Shown piece by piece: positions 38,220 to 48,615 of a stretch of DNA of 64,000 nt. Source of the DNA: Isochrysis galbana (lineage: Eukaryota; Haptophyta; Isochrysidales; Isochrysidaceae); the NCBI GenBank assembly GCA_018136815.1, contig CM030936.1, positions 3,020,474 through 3,084,473 on the forward strand, read 5' to 3'. The notes beneath the pieces are model-generated. The model searched no databases. It had not been told where the DNA came from and worked only from the letters and a program-made list of their open reading frames with translations. Numbering within the stretch: the first letter of the stretch is position 1; each line of letters begins with the position of its first letter. The position numbers and the translations under genes were made by a program.

Positions 38220-38766
38220 TGTGCGCAAGGTGTGCGTACGATGGACTTGGCGATTGGGACAACCAGAAGAATCGTTGGCACGAGCACAACATCCGAAGAG
38301 CGAAGAACACGCAACACGGAATTGGATTCCACTTTGACAACACGCCAGTCAAAGACTAGGCAGATGTCGATTCGAGCTGGACACAGACGAACCGCCCAGC
38401 CAGATGGACTGCGACTACTACTGCGAACGAGCAAGCAATGGTTTTCAGCGCCAAGCCCAAGCACTTCTGACGCAAAACACAGTGCGCATGCACATATGGA
38501 TTGCGACTGCAAATTAAATCCTAGTGCCCTCGTGCGCTCAAGAAGCGCAAGACTCACTGCATTCCATCCATGAAGAACTTCATGCTTTTTACGCACAGCA
38601 GTGAGCTTCATAGTAACAATCATCTCAGACCAAGGCGTCTTGGCTCCTCGTATTGCGGATTGCCCTGTGCTTTTGGTGTGGTGTGTGAGTTCAGTGGTAA
38701 ACCTTTCTCTGCCTATTACGAAGCCCTTCGGTGCCTTGTGGAAGCAACTGATGCAGCAAGACAGCT
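38220..38766. other. No gene recognised
   Basis: Both strands stay open for long stretches (38082-38573 forward, 38075-38818 reverse) without recognisable domains. It probably includes the 3' untranslated region of NDUFS8. Confidence 0.35.
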
Positions 38767-39573
38767 TCACCGATAAACGTGCTCTGCAGCGATGTTGGCG
38801 GCGATTGCAGTCTCCCACTTGTTGCCGTTCTCGAGGAGCTTTTGCTTGTCGTACAAAAGCTCCTCATGTGTCTCGGTGGCATATTCAAAATTGGGGCCCT
38901 CCACGATGGCATCGACGGGGCAGGCCTCTTGGCAGAATCCACAATAGATGCACTTGGTCATGTCAATGTCATACCGAGTGGTGCGACGGGCGCCATCAGG
39001 CCGGACTTCAGCCTCAATGGTAATTGCTTGAGCAGGGCAAATGGCCTCACAAAGCTTGCAAGCGATGCAGCGCTCGTCACCGGTCGCGTAGCGACGGAGG
39101 GCGTGCTCGCCTCGGAATCGGGGGCTAAGCGTTCCTTTCTCCATAGGGTAGTTGAGCGTCACTTTCTCCTTCCAGAACATGGCGAACGTCAGGCTCATAG
39201 TTCGTGCCAGCTCAGTGATCCAGACAGACTGCACAGCGCCTGTGAGTACAGAGTCCAGTCTGGCGGTGCCGGCATCCTCGTAACGCGGGGGCTCAGCATC
39301 AGAGGAGGCATGCCACCACCTATCCTTCAGGGGGAAGAGGAACGGAGCCGGCTTCTCCGTCATCAGCAGGTCCTTCTGCAGCTTCTCCGCCGCCTGCGCG
39401 TTGCGCTCAGCCGCCCCAGATGAGCTTCCGTATGAAGAGACGTCGGACTCGTCGAGAGGGTTCCAGAGGTTCTTCTCGCGCTGTGGTCCCCCCGTACTCA
39501 GTGAGCGCGCCGCACGCGCGCGCGCCGCACGCGCCAGCCCGCAGTAGAGCCGCGGACGAGCGGCGACAGGCAT
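38767..39573 (-). CDS. NDUFS8: NADH:ubiquinone oxidoreductase 23 kDa (TYKY) subunit
   Basis: From the ATG at 39573 the product has 268 residues. The first ~27 ([20 protein letters not shown]) are a basic mitochondrial presequence. The conserved family block [20 protein letters not shown] (140-159) precedes two ferredoxin-type motifs: [12 protein letters not shown] (C169, C172, C175, C179) and [12 protein letters not shown] (C208, C211, C214, C218). These ligate clusters N6a and N6b in the peripheral arm of complex I. The C-terminal [19 protein letters not shown] is equally typical. Longer in-frame ATGs at 39654 and 39858 extend into GA-repeat leader sequence and are unlikely. It is intronless and divergent from RPB4. 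Confidence 0.95.
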   Translation of the reverse strand: MPVAARPRLYCGLARAARARAARSLSTGGPQREKNLWNPLDESDVSSYGSSSGAAERNAQAAEKLQKDLLMTEKPAPFLFPLKDRWWHASSDAEPPRYEDAGTARLDSVLTGAVQSVWITELARTMSLTFAMFWKEKVTLNYPMEKGTLSPRFRGEHALRRYATGDERCIACKLCEAICPAQAITIEAEVRPDGARRTTRYDIDMTKCIYCGFCQEACPVDAIVEGPNFEYATETHEELLYDKQKLLENGNKWETAIAANIAAEHVYR

Positions 39574-39860
39574 CGCGACTCTGGCGCCCCCCGCTTCCCC
39601 TTGTCGCTGCGCGTCTAGAGTAGAGACGAAGAGAGAGACTGTGAGACTCTCCATGTATGTACGCCTGTGTGTATATGTGTGTATGTGTGAGGGAGAGAGA
39701 AGAGAGAAGTAGGAGAGAGGGGAAGAGGGGGAGGGAGGGGGGGGGAGGCGGAGGCGGACAACTCCCGGTACAAAACAAAATCCCCCCCCCCTCCCCCTCC
39801 CCCCCCCCCCCCCAACGGTGAGTAGTGTGGGTGGTGGGGTGTCCCCCTCGCGCGCCACAC
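39574..39860. promoter_or_regulatory. Shared upstream region of divergent NDUFS8 and RPB4
   Basis: 287 bp separate the two ATGs. It contains a TATGTGTGTATGTGTG repeat, a GA-rich tract (39690-39750) and a C-run (39782-39814). A bidirectional promoter is inferred from spacing only. Confidence 0.4.
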
Positions 39861-40631
39861 ATGGCTCGGCTCGGCGGCGCCACGACCGACGAGGACGCCT
39901 CGACGCTCAGCCTCGGGCCAGGTGCGCGTGGCGCCCGCGTACGGGATCCCACCTTTCTCCCATCCGTCCGCTCGAACGAACTCCGGCGCGCTCGCGCTAC
40001 AGCTTGCGCCTGCGCCACTAGTCGCATACAACCGCACATCTTGATCCTCTCTACCTCCCCTCCCATGCGAGATAGACTTCCAGGATGCGCGGTGCTTGCT
40101 GAACTCAGAGGTCGCTCTCATTCTTGAGCATAAACTGAATGCGTCCAACCTAAAGGGTGTCACCCCTGTGAGGTGTGTCTACAGGCATTGACAGCTCGCC
40201 ATTGCTACATGATCTGCTCAGTCTCTCACATGGCACTGCACTTGCTCCGGACTCCTGTTGCGCGCAGTAACTTTTTGAAGGCCTACGAGTACGTGAATCG
40301 GGTGAAACAGTTTAAGACCCAGGAGGTCATGGCTCAAGTTCGAGCGTGAGTTGAAGGCCTCCCTTGATCAATCCATCAGCTTGTTGGCCCAGCAGCCAAG
40401 CTCGTCTTACTGCTTACTTGCTCATTTGGTGACAGGGATTTGGAGAGACAGCCGATCATGGAATTTGAGGCCACGCAGCTCGGCAACCTCTGTCCCGAGG
40501 ACGCCGATGAGGCCAAGGCTCTAGTTCCATCCCTTGGACTACCAAACATGGATGGCCAACCTCGTGACATTGACTCGGCACAATTGACGGAAGTCTTGCA
40601 ACAGATTTGTGACAGTAGACAATTTGACTAA
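39861..40631 (+). CDS. RPB4: RNA polymerase II subunit RPB4
   Basis: Four exons. Exon 1 starts at 39861 ([20 protein letters not shown]). Exon 2 is 40072-40172 ([33 protein letters not shown]). Exon 3 is 40268-40345 ([26 protein letters not shown]). Exon 4 is 40436-40631 ([34 protein letters not shown], stop). Junctions 2-3 and 3-4 have GT-AG borders and matching phases. The exon 1-2 junction is unsettled: GT at 39940 gives a phase-compatible join that adds six residues, while GT at 39922 is out of phase. The motifs [21 protein letters not shown] and the C-terminal LTEVLQQI are diagnostic. RPB4 forms the stalk of polymerase II with RPB7. Confidence 0.9.
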
Positions 40632-40639
40632 ATGATATG

Positions 40640-41340
40640 CACCGAGAGGACATGGGGAGCTTGGTTTGTGCGAAGAACGTCGCATGTTATGGATCGCACG
40701 CGTGAAGAGATACTTAGAAGAGCTTAGGTTTGCTCCTCGTGAGCTTAGCAATGCAGCTCGGTCTCTACTGAACTCCTCCTACTCCTAGCATCCCTGTCCC
40801 CGTCTTTCCCCTTTCGACCATGGCTGCTTGGGGCCCCAACGTCACCCAGCCGGAGGGTGGCCAGGCTGCAAGCGTACTAACTGCATCAGTTGCGCGCCTT
40901 CACAGCCAGCGCGACGTGCGGCCCACGCGGGCCGTAGATAGGGAGAGGCGACGCACGATAGACGATAGCACGACGCCTAGGCCTAGGCTCTATGCCTATG
41001 CCTATTCTGTATGCTGGCTAGTGGCTAGCAATGGCCGGGCACTGCGCACTGCCTAGCGTGCGCCTCAGTGATACGGGTGTCAGTGGACACGGCCCGTTCG
41101 AGAGTGCCATAATGACAGCAAAAATGTTATACGCTTATACGCTATACGGGTGGGGAGAGGCTGCAACCGCTCAAGTTTGGTTATTTTTTTACAAATGCCC
41201 CCGTGAAATGGATATAAAAAAATTAAGACAATACGCCCCCCTCCCCCCTCCCCCCCTCCCCCCCCTCCCCTCCCCCCCCTCCGTACCCCACCCCTCCCTT
41301 CTTTTCTTTGCCTCTCGCGCCCATGTCCCTCCTCCGTCCA
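40640..41340. other. RPB4 3' flank; no gene seen
   Basis: It includes short repeats such as GCCTAGGCTCTATGCCTATG and a C-rich low-complexity stretch at 41235-41300. No supported frame. Confidence 0.4.
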
Positions 41341-41850
41341 ATGGACAGTGCACCGGAGCTCGAGGCGGAGTGCGCACTTGCGCTCGCGCGCATGCACCAG
41401 GGCCCCTGGTGCCCATTGAGCGCCATGGGATGTCTGCACATGCGCACGCCTCCCGTCATCCTGGCAGAAACCCAGCGCTGCTGCTCGCGCAAGTTTGCAA
41501 CAATGCATGATCTCAGGGCACACGCTGCGGCCGAGGCCGAGCACACGCACCAGGCAGTGGTGCGCGCAATCGATAGCCTTCAGAGCGCGCACGCAAGGCT
41601 CGGCCGGGCTGCGATCGTCTCATCAAGGGCCTACATGTGGCCGACGCTCAATGCGCCACCGATGCCGACCACCGGCCAATTGCAATGGCTGTGCGTCTCC
41701 CTCAACCTCAAGGGCCGAGTGCCAAGGCGCTGGACCCGCACCGCATTCGCACGTCGTCAAGAGTCTCGTCGGGCGGCCCTGTGCCGGCTGCAGACTCGAC
41801 TTGCCGCGGTGGTTGAGAGCGGCGTGCGGCATGCCGAGTGTTCACGCTGA
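41341..41850 (+). CDS. Hypothetical 169-residue protein
   Basis: A frame from MDSAPELEAECALALARMHQ, helix-rich, with Cys/His-containing text (CLHMRTPPVILAETQRCC, MHDLRAHAAAEAEHTHQAV) and an Arg-rich end (RRWTRTAFARRQESRRAALC). No known family. It ends a few bases before the block shared with 57081-57405, so it could belong to the neighbouring mobile element or be an independent gene. Confidence 0.35.
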   Translation: MDSAPELEAECALALARMHQGPWCPLSAMGCLHMRTPPVILAETQRCCSRKFATMHDLRAHAAAEAEHTHQAVVRAIDSLQSAHARLGRAAIVSSRAYMWPTLNAPPMPTTGQLQWLCVSLNLKGRVPRRWTRTAFARRQESRRAALCRLQTRLAAVVESGVRHAECSR

Positions 41851-41858
41851 GGCGAGTA

Positions 41859-42630
41859 GCCCGCCAAGGTGGTTGTTGATCGTGCTCCCGTGGGATTGCA
41901 AGTTGAGAGCCAACATTGATCACCAAGTGGTGGGGCACACCACCCATGTTATCGGAAAAAATAAGCTGGCACCTGCACTGCACGCACATTCCTTCACTCC
42001 AACTGCGGCATCGACGCCACATACAGCTGCGGAGCCCGCGCGCTCACATCGAAGCCCGCGCGCACACACCCGTTCTATTCAACACAAGATCCTCAAGCTG
42101 ATTCATTCACTTATGCGGACATGGGAAGCGCAGCAGCGGAAGTGCAGCAGCAACACAACAGCCCCGCGCTGAACACATGAAGTGCACTCCAGCGGGGGGC
42201 GGCCCTGGCTGGAGGGCGCTGCGGCTGCGCAGCGTCTGTCATGTCGTGGTCGGTCGGCGCGGCGGGGTGGGCGGCGAGAGAGGGTGGGAGCGTGGCGCGC
42301 TCCATGACCCTATCGTTTATAACGATAGTTGCGACCTCTACGGCCTCAGCAGCATCCTCGCAGTTTGTCGCTGCAGCACTCCAGCAACCCCGGGAGTGCG
42401 CAACGCTACCCCTTCGCCGTCTGAAGGAGCCTAGGCCCCAGACATGACCATTAATGCAAGCCGGGGCGCTCAGATGACCCGCCCGCCCGTCCCCGGGCTC
42501 TGCCGGGGTCTCTGCAGGGCCTGGAGGGACATCTTCACCTGCGTCTTCACCTGTCACCTGCGTCGGCGTGCGGCATCGGCCAGCGGCTCAGTGCAGGTGC
42601 GCATCTTCCCAGTTGGATTTTTTTTTTATT
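41859..42630 (-). mobile_element. TIR element B: same ends as element A, different cargo
   Basis: Read in reverse, it begins at 42630 with the TIR (AATAAAAAAAAAATCCAACT, GGGAA). About 60 bp shared with element A follow (CTGCACTGAGCCGCTGGCCG...). Then comes a private segment (42190-42545) carrying the palindrome + ATGGAGCGCGC module, then a 322-bp block (41859-42180) that matches 57081-57405. The far TIR is not found, so the element is truncated or rearranged at about 41859. Confidence 0.7.
42297..42330 (-). repeat. Palindrome + ATGGAGCGCGC module, copy 3
   Basis: In reverse, AACTATCGTT/ATA/AACGATAG (palindrome 42310-42328) is followed by GGGTCATGGAGCGCG. The frame then reads MERATLPPSLAAHPAAPTDH. 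The reading frame is also open upstream, straight through the palindrome (…IVINDRVMERA…). Confidence 0.8.
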
Positions 42631-42910
42631 CTCTCCCCCATGTGAACTAAGCATGAATTTAGTTGTGGTTCATTCCCCACAGCAAGGGGGAGTGGAGAGA
42701 GGACGGAGGTGCTCGTGCCCCGCCACGAGTGAAGTAATGATATAAATAGGTACTTAGTACTTAGGTATTACTATAAATTTAGTTGTTAATCGCATTAAGT
42801 CTAACCGTTAAAAGCATGCTGCACAATACAATACTTTTTTCCCTCACTACTTACCATCACTCTAGAAATGTTTACACGCATAGCCTGTACATCGAGTGCG
42901 ATCCCCTTAG
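42631..42910. other. AT-leaning intergenic stretch
   Basis: It contains an AGGTACTTAGTACTTAGGTA repeat (near 42749) and no gene. Probably the 3' flank of the Ser/Pro-rich protein gene. Confidence 0.35.
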
Positions 42911-45089
42911 TCAGCACTCTGGTGTCCGTAATTGCCACTGCACTCTACAACCAAAATGTTTGTGCAACGGCTTCTCAAAGAGGTTGCGTGACCCCATCAC
43001 CTGGTGAAGAGCGAGGGAAGGGCAGTTGGTCAGAGAAGGACAGGGACAAACAATTCCGACGCTCGCAAGTGTATGGCAGATGTCATAACTTAGGCCGTTG
43101 CACACCTCAAGCAGCAGTTTCACGCGCTCCACATCTAGATTTTGATGGCTTCTTGGTAGAGCGTTCATGATCCCATCCAATGCTAGTGGTGTAGAGGCAC
43201 CATTGAGCACATCGTACAAGACTTCCAATTGCTCTGCACCTACGCCGGCTTGAAAGACCAAGGGAAAGTCGCTGAGTCTCAATGGCACCACGAGTCTACC
43301 AGTTCGCTGAGAGCGGGTTGTCGATTTTCTCGGACGAGAGTTGGGGCTGAAGGTGACATCATATGAGGGTGTACTTGGAGCTATTCTTGCAGACTTCGAT
43401 GTTGACCTGCAGCTCAAGTTGGCCTTGGTCGTCTTCATGCGTACGGTGTTTGGGGGGGTGCTGTGCTGCTGCTCTTCCTCGCGTCGCTTGGCAGCAGATG
43501 CCATACGAGCTGGTGTGTTGCGGAGCTGGCGCGTTGGAGTCTTGATTGGTTGCGGTGGTGAAGATGGTGGTGATTGCGCCGTCTCTGGTGACACAAACAC
43601 ATCGCTCGCATTGTCTTGTGGGCTCTTCGTTGAGTTGATTTCGGTTTGCGCATCAGGCGTGTCCATGGTGTGCGCTAGCAGCCGCATAGTTAGTCGAGAC
43701 GATTTCGGAGGTGAGGGCATCTTTGGCGTTGTCTCAGTGGTGGAACCACTCGAAAGGTTTTTACTTGGTGGTGAGGAAACATCTACAGCTACAGACAATC
43801 GACGGATGCTCTTTGGCGGCGTGCGATCAAAGTTCGGGGTAGGCATGAAGTCTTTTTCTGGGCTGGCGTTCTCTCTCATACTGCGGCTCATCGTCGTCAT
43901 GGTGTGCACAGACCTAAGTGGCAAGTGGCAGCCGGTGAAAATGATTGGATTGGACTGCAACTGCTCAGGTTTTATCAAGAGCACTTTAGTGACAACACCA
44001 ACACCACCTGCAGCACCGCACCGTGGGGGCGAACGGAAGAGAGGAGTGTTTTCGGAAGAGACATTTGAAGTCGGAGTGTCGTTGACGCTCTTGCGCGAGC
44101 CGATGGTGAGACGCCGTGTGGATCTAGGCGGCGATGTCTCCATCTCCGGTGTAGAAAAAGAACCTAGGGAGTCCTTACGGATTGCAGGACAAGCTGCCAC
44201 AGGCGTTTTCACCGACGCATCACCCGCAAAGGAGTCTGACTGTTTCGGATATGCGGGCGCCATTTCTTCTCTCACAGGCACAGTGTCCTCCACGAGCGGA
44301 CTGCTGCTGATCATGATGCGGTCGGCAGCATCCTTCTCTCCCACAAGGGGTGATGCCGCAGTGTTCTCAACAAGTTTCTGTTGCAGGGTCTCATTGTTCC
44401 CAGGCCCTGGTGCCGCCACCAGATTTTTATGATCCGCGTGTAGCATCATCAAGTCAATTTTCGTCGACTCAAATTTTCCCGAGCTCTCCGAATCAGTCGT
44501 GACCGGTGTAGGGCTGCATGATGGAGTCTGTGAAGCAACTTGTGAAGATTTCCCATTTCTGCTTTTCCGCCGCGCTGGCTGACGTAGTTGCGCCTTTGCT
44601 GACGGGCCACTTCTACTAGGCATCGACCTGCGCGGAGCGGACTGGTGGGTCTTGGTGGCTGCTTCGGCGATGTCCGCCTGTGCCACCTCAGCCTTTGCTC
44701 TCTCTGGCTGGATGCTCATCTGCGCTACGTTGATGTTGTTGCTCCTCGTTGCTAGAGGTATGCGTGATGCCGACGGAGCCGGGATGCATGACTTGCGTCT
44801 TCCCCTGGTGTTTGCCGCAGGACCTGTTCTCACTGACATTGCATACGTCGTGGCCTTAGTCAACCAGCTTGCCTGAGGGGGACAGGGCTGGATGTCATAG
44901 CCCATCTGACTTCGTGGAGCATCTGGCATGCAGCAGGTATGCGGGGCAGCTGACCAGCTCTTCAAACTCTGGTAGTGTTAGCAGTCCCTGGGCGACACTG
45001 CTCGATGGTTCCACACCCCTCAGCAGCTCGGCCAACGCCTGCGCCGAAGGCCTCGCGGTGGACGACAGCGTGCCGGCTGTCGCAGGCAT
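42911..45089 (-). CDS. Ser/Pro/Thr-rich nuclear-type protein with many S/TP sites
   Basis: The large frame (44872 down to the stop at 42911) is probably preceded by a first exon 45089-44955 (MPATAGTLSSTARPSAQALA...EFEEL). The 82-bp intron has GTCAGC at its start and CCCCCTCAG at its end, both borders in phase 0; the product is about 698 residues. Residues ~60-560 are disordered and hold more than 25 SP/TP motifs, many followed by basic residues (for example FSPNSRPRKS, TPTRQLR), so cyclin-dependent kinase phosphorylation is likely. The C-terminal ~90 residues look folded (PLRLSDFPLVFQAGVGAEQL, LYDVLNGASTPLALDGIM, DVERVKLLLEVCNGL). This plan faintly recalls replication-licensing factor CDT1, but I cannot support that name. 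A further splice after CACCAG near 43009 might change the extreme C-terminus. Confidence 0.6.
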
Positions 45090-45258
45090 CGCTCCGCGCC
45101 GGGGAGGTAGAAGATGGCGAGTTGAATCGCGCGCGCGGGGGCGCCGGGGGATACCGAGAGGGGGGGGGGGAGGGGGAGTTAGAGACCACATTCCGGAAGG
45201 GGCAACGCCGCCGCCGCCGCGAGGCCGCCGCCGCCGCCGCCGCCACGGGCCCCGCGCT
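45090..45258. promoter_or_regulatory. Short shared upstream region of a divergent gene pair
   Basis: 169 bp lie between the proposed reverse start at 45089 and the forward start at 45259. It contains a G-run (45162-45175) and a (CCG)n stretch at 45206-45244. Confidence 0.35.
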
Positions 45259-45636
45259 ATGGCGACGCTATGGCGAGCCGTCGCCTCGGGCGCGCGCTCT
45301 CGAATGTCATACAAGAGGGAGGCCTTCGGCGTACGGTGGCAGTGCACGCAGGTGGCGCTCGCTCGCCCCGCCGCTGATATCAGCGTCCTCATCCCTTGGA
45401 CCTCTGCGCTTACCACTTGGGCGATGGCCACGAGGGCACAGGCCTCCAGAGCGTTGAGCTCACCATTGGGCAGCTGGGCTGAGGGCGCCATGTCGGCGCT
45501 CCTGCTGATGACAGGCAAAGCGAAGATCTGTGGCAAGAATAAGCGATTGATCAAGGCGGCCAACCACGGGAAAAGACCATGCAACCACACAGCACGCAGG
45601 TCCAAGCGCCCACGACGCTCCCACTACAAGGGTTGA
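45259..45636 (+). CDS. Basic, probably organelle-targeted small protein
   Basis: A 125-residue frame from MATLWRAVASGARSRMSYKR, a mitochondrial-presequence-like start. A hydrophobic middle is followed by a strongly basic tail, GKAKICGKNKRLIKAANHGK and RPCNHTARRSKRPRR. The tail resembles small organellar ribosomal proteins in composition, but I cannot assign a family. An intron in the middle part is possible (GT at 45351 with CAG near 45520), although phases do not match. The reverse strand is open here too; the basic tail and targeting-like start favour this strand. Confidence 0.45.
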   Translation: MATLWRAVASGARSRMSYKREAFGVRWQCTQVALARPAADISVLIPWTSALTTWAMATRAQASRALSSPLGSWAEGAMSALLLMTGKAKICGKNKRLIKAANHGKRPCNHTARRSKRPRRSHYKG

Positions 45637-45639
45637 CAC

Positions 45640-46560
45640 GACTCTCTGCATTAGTATCAGGACCGCCGATCACAACAGTACCCACATACAGCCGCGCTGT
45701 GCCGACACATACATGGGGCTAATCTGTTGCTTTTCTGAAGAAGAGAACAATGTGTTGCCAATCATGCGAGTTGAGCTCTCACGGATCACGAGCCTTTGGG
45801 AGGCCAGTGTAGAAATTAAGAGGAGAGCTTTCGCGCACCAACAAAATCCAGGAATTCTCTCATCCAATCGAAGAATTGCGCAGGCGACCGTGCCCATTCT
45901 CCAGCTCCCACGCGGAAGTTCCGCGAACCATAGAGCCCGCAACCGATTTGCGTTAAGGCGCAAGGGCACCGACATAGGTCGGAGCAGGAGGCAGGAGAGC
46001 GATCAGAGGGCGATGGCTCATTTTTTCCTGTTACTGGCAATGGTTAAATTCTATTGTTATACTCCATGGCGTTCAGTTCCCCCCCTTCACGACTTCTGCT
46101 CATGCTTGACTTCACTGACGACAAGCTGCTAATGATAATGATGAATCATGGCCGCACTGGTATTGCGTATTGCGTATCGCGACCGATAAAAAGTTCTTAG
46201 AAAACTAACCGCTACTTGCACGGCGCGTGGCCGATTGCGTGTGCTACTCCTAACTACCCTCCCTGTCTTACCACATCCACATCCCCTTTCTCCTCTTCCC
46301 GCTTCCTTCCTTGGAGAACCGGAACCGGGGGAGGGGAGGCCGCGCGCGGCATCGGCTAGGGGCGTGAGACAGAGGGGGTAAGTAAGAGCGAGTGATGCCC
46401 CTATTCGAAGTGCCTTCTGGCCCCTTCCGAGGCCGGCATCCGGTAGGAGTCGTTGTCCGTGTTCAGGTAAGTTACGAAGTGTTTCTTATGTCAAGTTCAG
46501 TCGCTGCTTGCTTCAGAGCGTCCAAAATCTCCTGGTTAAAGTCTTTGTCGACGGGGTATA
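45640..46560. other. No complete gene; possible C-terminal coding remnant at 46487-46590 (-)
   Basis: On the reverse strand 46590-46487 reads FIHDRITPLYPVDKDFNQEI, LDALKQAATELDIRNTS and then a stop. It looks like the end of a protein but has no recognisable upstream part. The rest has no supported frame. Confidence 0.35.
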
Positions 46561-46679
46561 GAGGAGTGATCCTGTCGTGGATAAAGGGAGCCGCACCACA
46601 CCGCACGCTCTACCCTTAGAGCGTACCTACTTTCCCGCGCCCTGCCTCCATCCCCTCCCCGCAGCGCGCCCTATCTTTA

Positions 46680-47598
46680 GAGCGTGTCTCCCCCACACCC
46701 CTCTCCTCCCTTCCCTTCCCGCCCCGAGTTCCCGCGCATACGACGCACAGCCGAGATCCCTTCCTTCCATTCTCTCACATCTTCGCGGCGTTTCCCTTGT
46801 TCCCTTGGCCAGAGAGGGTCGGAGAGTCTCTCGCGCTCGCCGATTCCCCTCCGTCCCTCTAGCGCTCGCCCCCTCCCGTTCCATTAGTTTCCCCTTTTGT
46901 TTCCATAGTTTCCGAGTGGTTCTTCCGTCGCCCCGTGTTCATATTCCGTCTCTTCTGCTGCTTCCCGCGACATCGCTAGGACGCCCCATTCGTGCCCCCG
47001 TTCTGTCTTCCCATCTGCCCCTGTTCGTCATGCCTGGCCATGGCTCGCCCGTGCCGTCCCGTGTGCTCCCGTCCCGTGTCGCCGCTCCGGTCGCTCGTCC
47101 CGTTCCTCTCGTCCCGCGACTCATACGTCCCATGTTACAGACCCACAACCACAACCTCACACAGATTCACCACAGCCACTCCACAGCCCACCACATGGTA
47201 GCGGAGGTGTGTCGCCCACACCTCTCCAGTCACTCTCTGACCAAGACACACAAGACATACTCACCACCTCCGACCCAACCACACACGACCCCACCGCACA
47301 GCAGCAGCAGCACCCAACCCACCACAGCTGCCAGCCCCATCCCTCCAACCCTCCACAACAACCAGCCCACAAGCCTCACCTTCAACAACCGCCGCCACCT
47401 GAGCCACTCCCCACGACCACATCTCCTTTCTCCCTGCCCTCCCGCCAGCCGCCTGCACACGACCGGAAACCGAAGAGAAAGGAATGAAGGGGGGCAGGGG
47501 AAGAGGTGGAGAGAGGGAAGATAAGGGCGCTGTTAGTTAGTAGCGAAGGGAGGACCCGTCAATAGTAGGTGTGTAGCCCAGAATCTTCAGATATTCCC
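46680..47598 (+). mobile_element. Retroelement debris: family D-like leader, low-complexity ORF, family C 3' end
   Basis: CCCCGAGTTCCCGCGCATAC near 46723 resembles the leader of family D. A His/Pro/Thr/Ser-rich frame runs to 47524 with dense CCACAGCCAC-type repeats. The block ends with GAAACCGAAGAGAAAGGAAT...GTAGGTGTGTAGCCCAGAATC, TTCAGATATT and a C-run, which is the family C 3' end. Confidence 0.55.
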
Positions 47599-47711
47599 CC
47601 CCCCTTGTCCGATACGATTCTTCAATTCTAGCATATGCAGCTTGGACGCTTGGACATGGCTGGGGTGCATTCGACTTTTGGGTCGCCGAATTTCATGAAA
47701 CCACCCGCGTG

Positions 47712-47782
47712 ACGCGGCATAGCGCGCGCAACGCGCGCGGCGTATGTACACCATAGCGCGCGCATTGCGCGCGCGTGCGATC
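47712..47782. repeat. Two CG-palindromes in tandem
   Basis: ATAGCGCGCGCAACGCGCGC (from 47719) and ATAGCGCGCGCATTGCGCGC (from 47753) are each near-perfect palindromes of alternating purine-pyrimidine bases, 34 bp apart. Such tracts can adopt Z-DNA or cruciforms. Confidence 0.6.
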
Positions 47783-48230
47783 AATTACGCAAACAGACGG
47801 GCTATTCCCGACGACGAGAGGGGACATTCGGCCTCTCCAGCCTCACCGACACCGACTTCTCGACTTCTCACCATCCATGGGCCATTACTTTGTCTTCTTG
47901 GCCAAGCGACTCGGTCACCGCACCTACACCTACGAGGAGATCCGGAGCCCAGCATTCAAGCTCTGCGAACACATGGAGGAGGGCATGAGCGGTGCCGCGG
48001 TGCCATCCTGGCGATGCTGCTCGTATCTCCGCCTCCGGCTCCGGTATGGGCCGTGGAAGTGGAGACTTCCGCGTGGATTTGGCCCAAGGAACGCTACCCG
48101 TCGAGCCATACCTGGGCCGTAATCGTCCCCATTCGCGCTATTCCACTTGCAGGCTCGCGTAGCGCGACATCTCTCTTCCTTCGCTACGCGAATACGCGAA
48201 GAGGTGTGTGGATTGTGGATGTGTGGATGG
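47783..48230. other. No gene recognised
   Basis: Frames such as MGHYFVFLAKRLGHRTYTYE (from 47879) are open and partly protein-like but short, with no family. Confidence 0.3.
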
Positions 48231-48232
48231 AT

Positions 48233-48436
48233 GGCATATCATCCATCCGAAGTCGTCTAAGCTAGAGTTGTGCGAATGTTCGGTTTCACAGTAACCGTCG
48301 TTCACACCAGCAATGCTCTAGACTCTTCGGCTTTCGCTCTCCCACCCTCCCATCCCATTGTTAGGCTGTGCGTGTGCCATAGGAGAATGAAAATTATCCT
48401 ATGAGGCATATCATCCATCCGAAGTCGTCTAAGCTA
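48233..48436 (+). repeat. 32-bp direct repeats flanking a 140-bp segment
   Basis: GGCATATCATCCATCCGAAG and its continuation TCGTCTAAGCTA occur at 48233-48264 and 48405-48436, apparently without mismatch. The segment between (48265-48404) ends in ATAGGA...TCCTAT inverted motifs. This could be an insertion with a long target duplication, or a local duplication. It lies about 180 bp upstream of the SAICAR synthetase gene. Confidence 0.7.
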
Positions 48437-48615
48437 CTACGTGTAGTGCGAATAGTATGATCTAAAGTAGATACTACGTAGGATCATATGATACGTGATG
48501 AGAGTTCGGTGAGAACGAGGCACGCGCAGCCGACGGGCTCGGCCTCTCCCACTCGGCGGCCCCTGTCCTCCCGCCCGCCCTGATCTGCCTCCCCCTGTCC
48601 ACCATCTTCCCAGCC

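Noticed and set aside
38075-38818. 247-codon reverse frame next to NDUFS8
   Set aside because: No domain, opposite strand open as well, and the left end is a diverged LINE tail.
43341-44432. 363-codon forward frame
   Set aside because: Antisense shadow of the Ser/Pro-rich gene; the reverse frame is longer, has S/TP motif logic and a compatible first exon.
44895-45605. 236-codon reverse frame read as one protein
   Set aside because: Only its last ~45 codons before 44955 look coding (used here as exon 1); the rest is antisense to the basic forward protein and contains (CCG)n-driven Arg/Pro runs.
46577-47524. 315-codon His/Pro/Thr-rich frame
   Set aside because: Low-complexity sequence in retroelement debris; no domain, and composition follows CCACA-type repeats.
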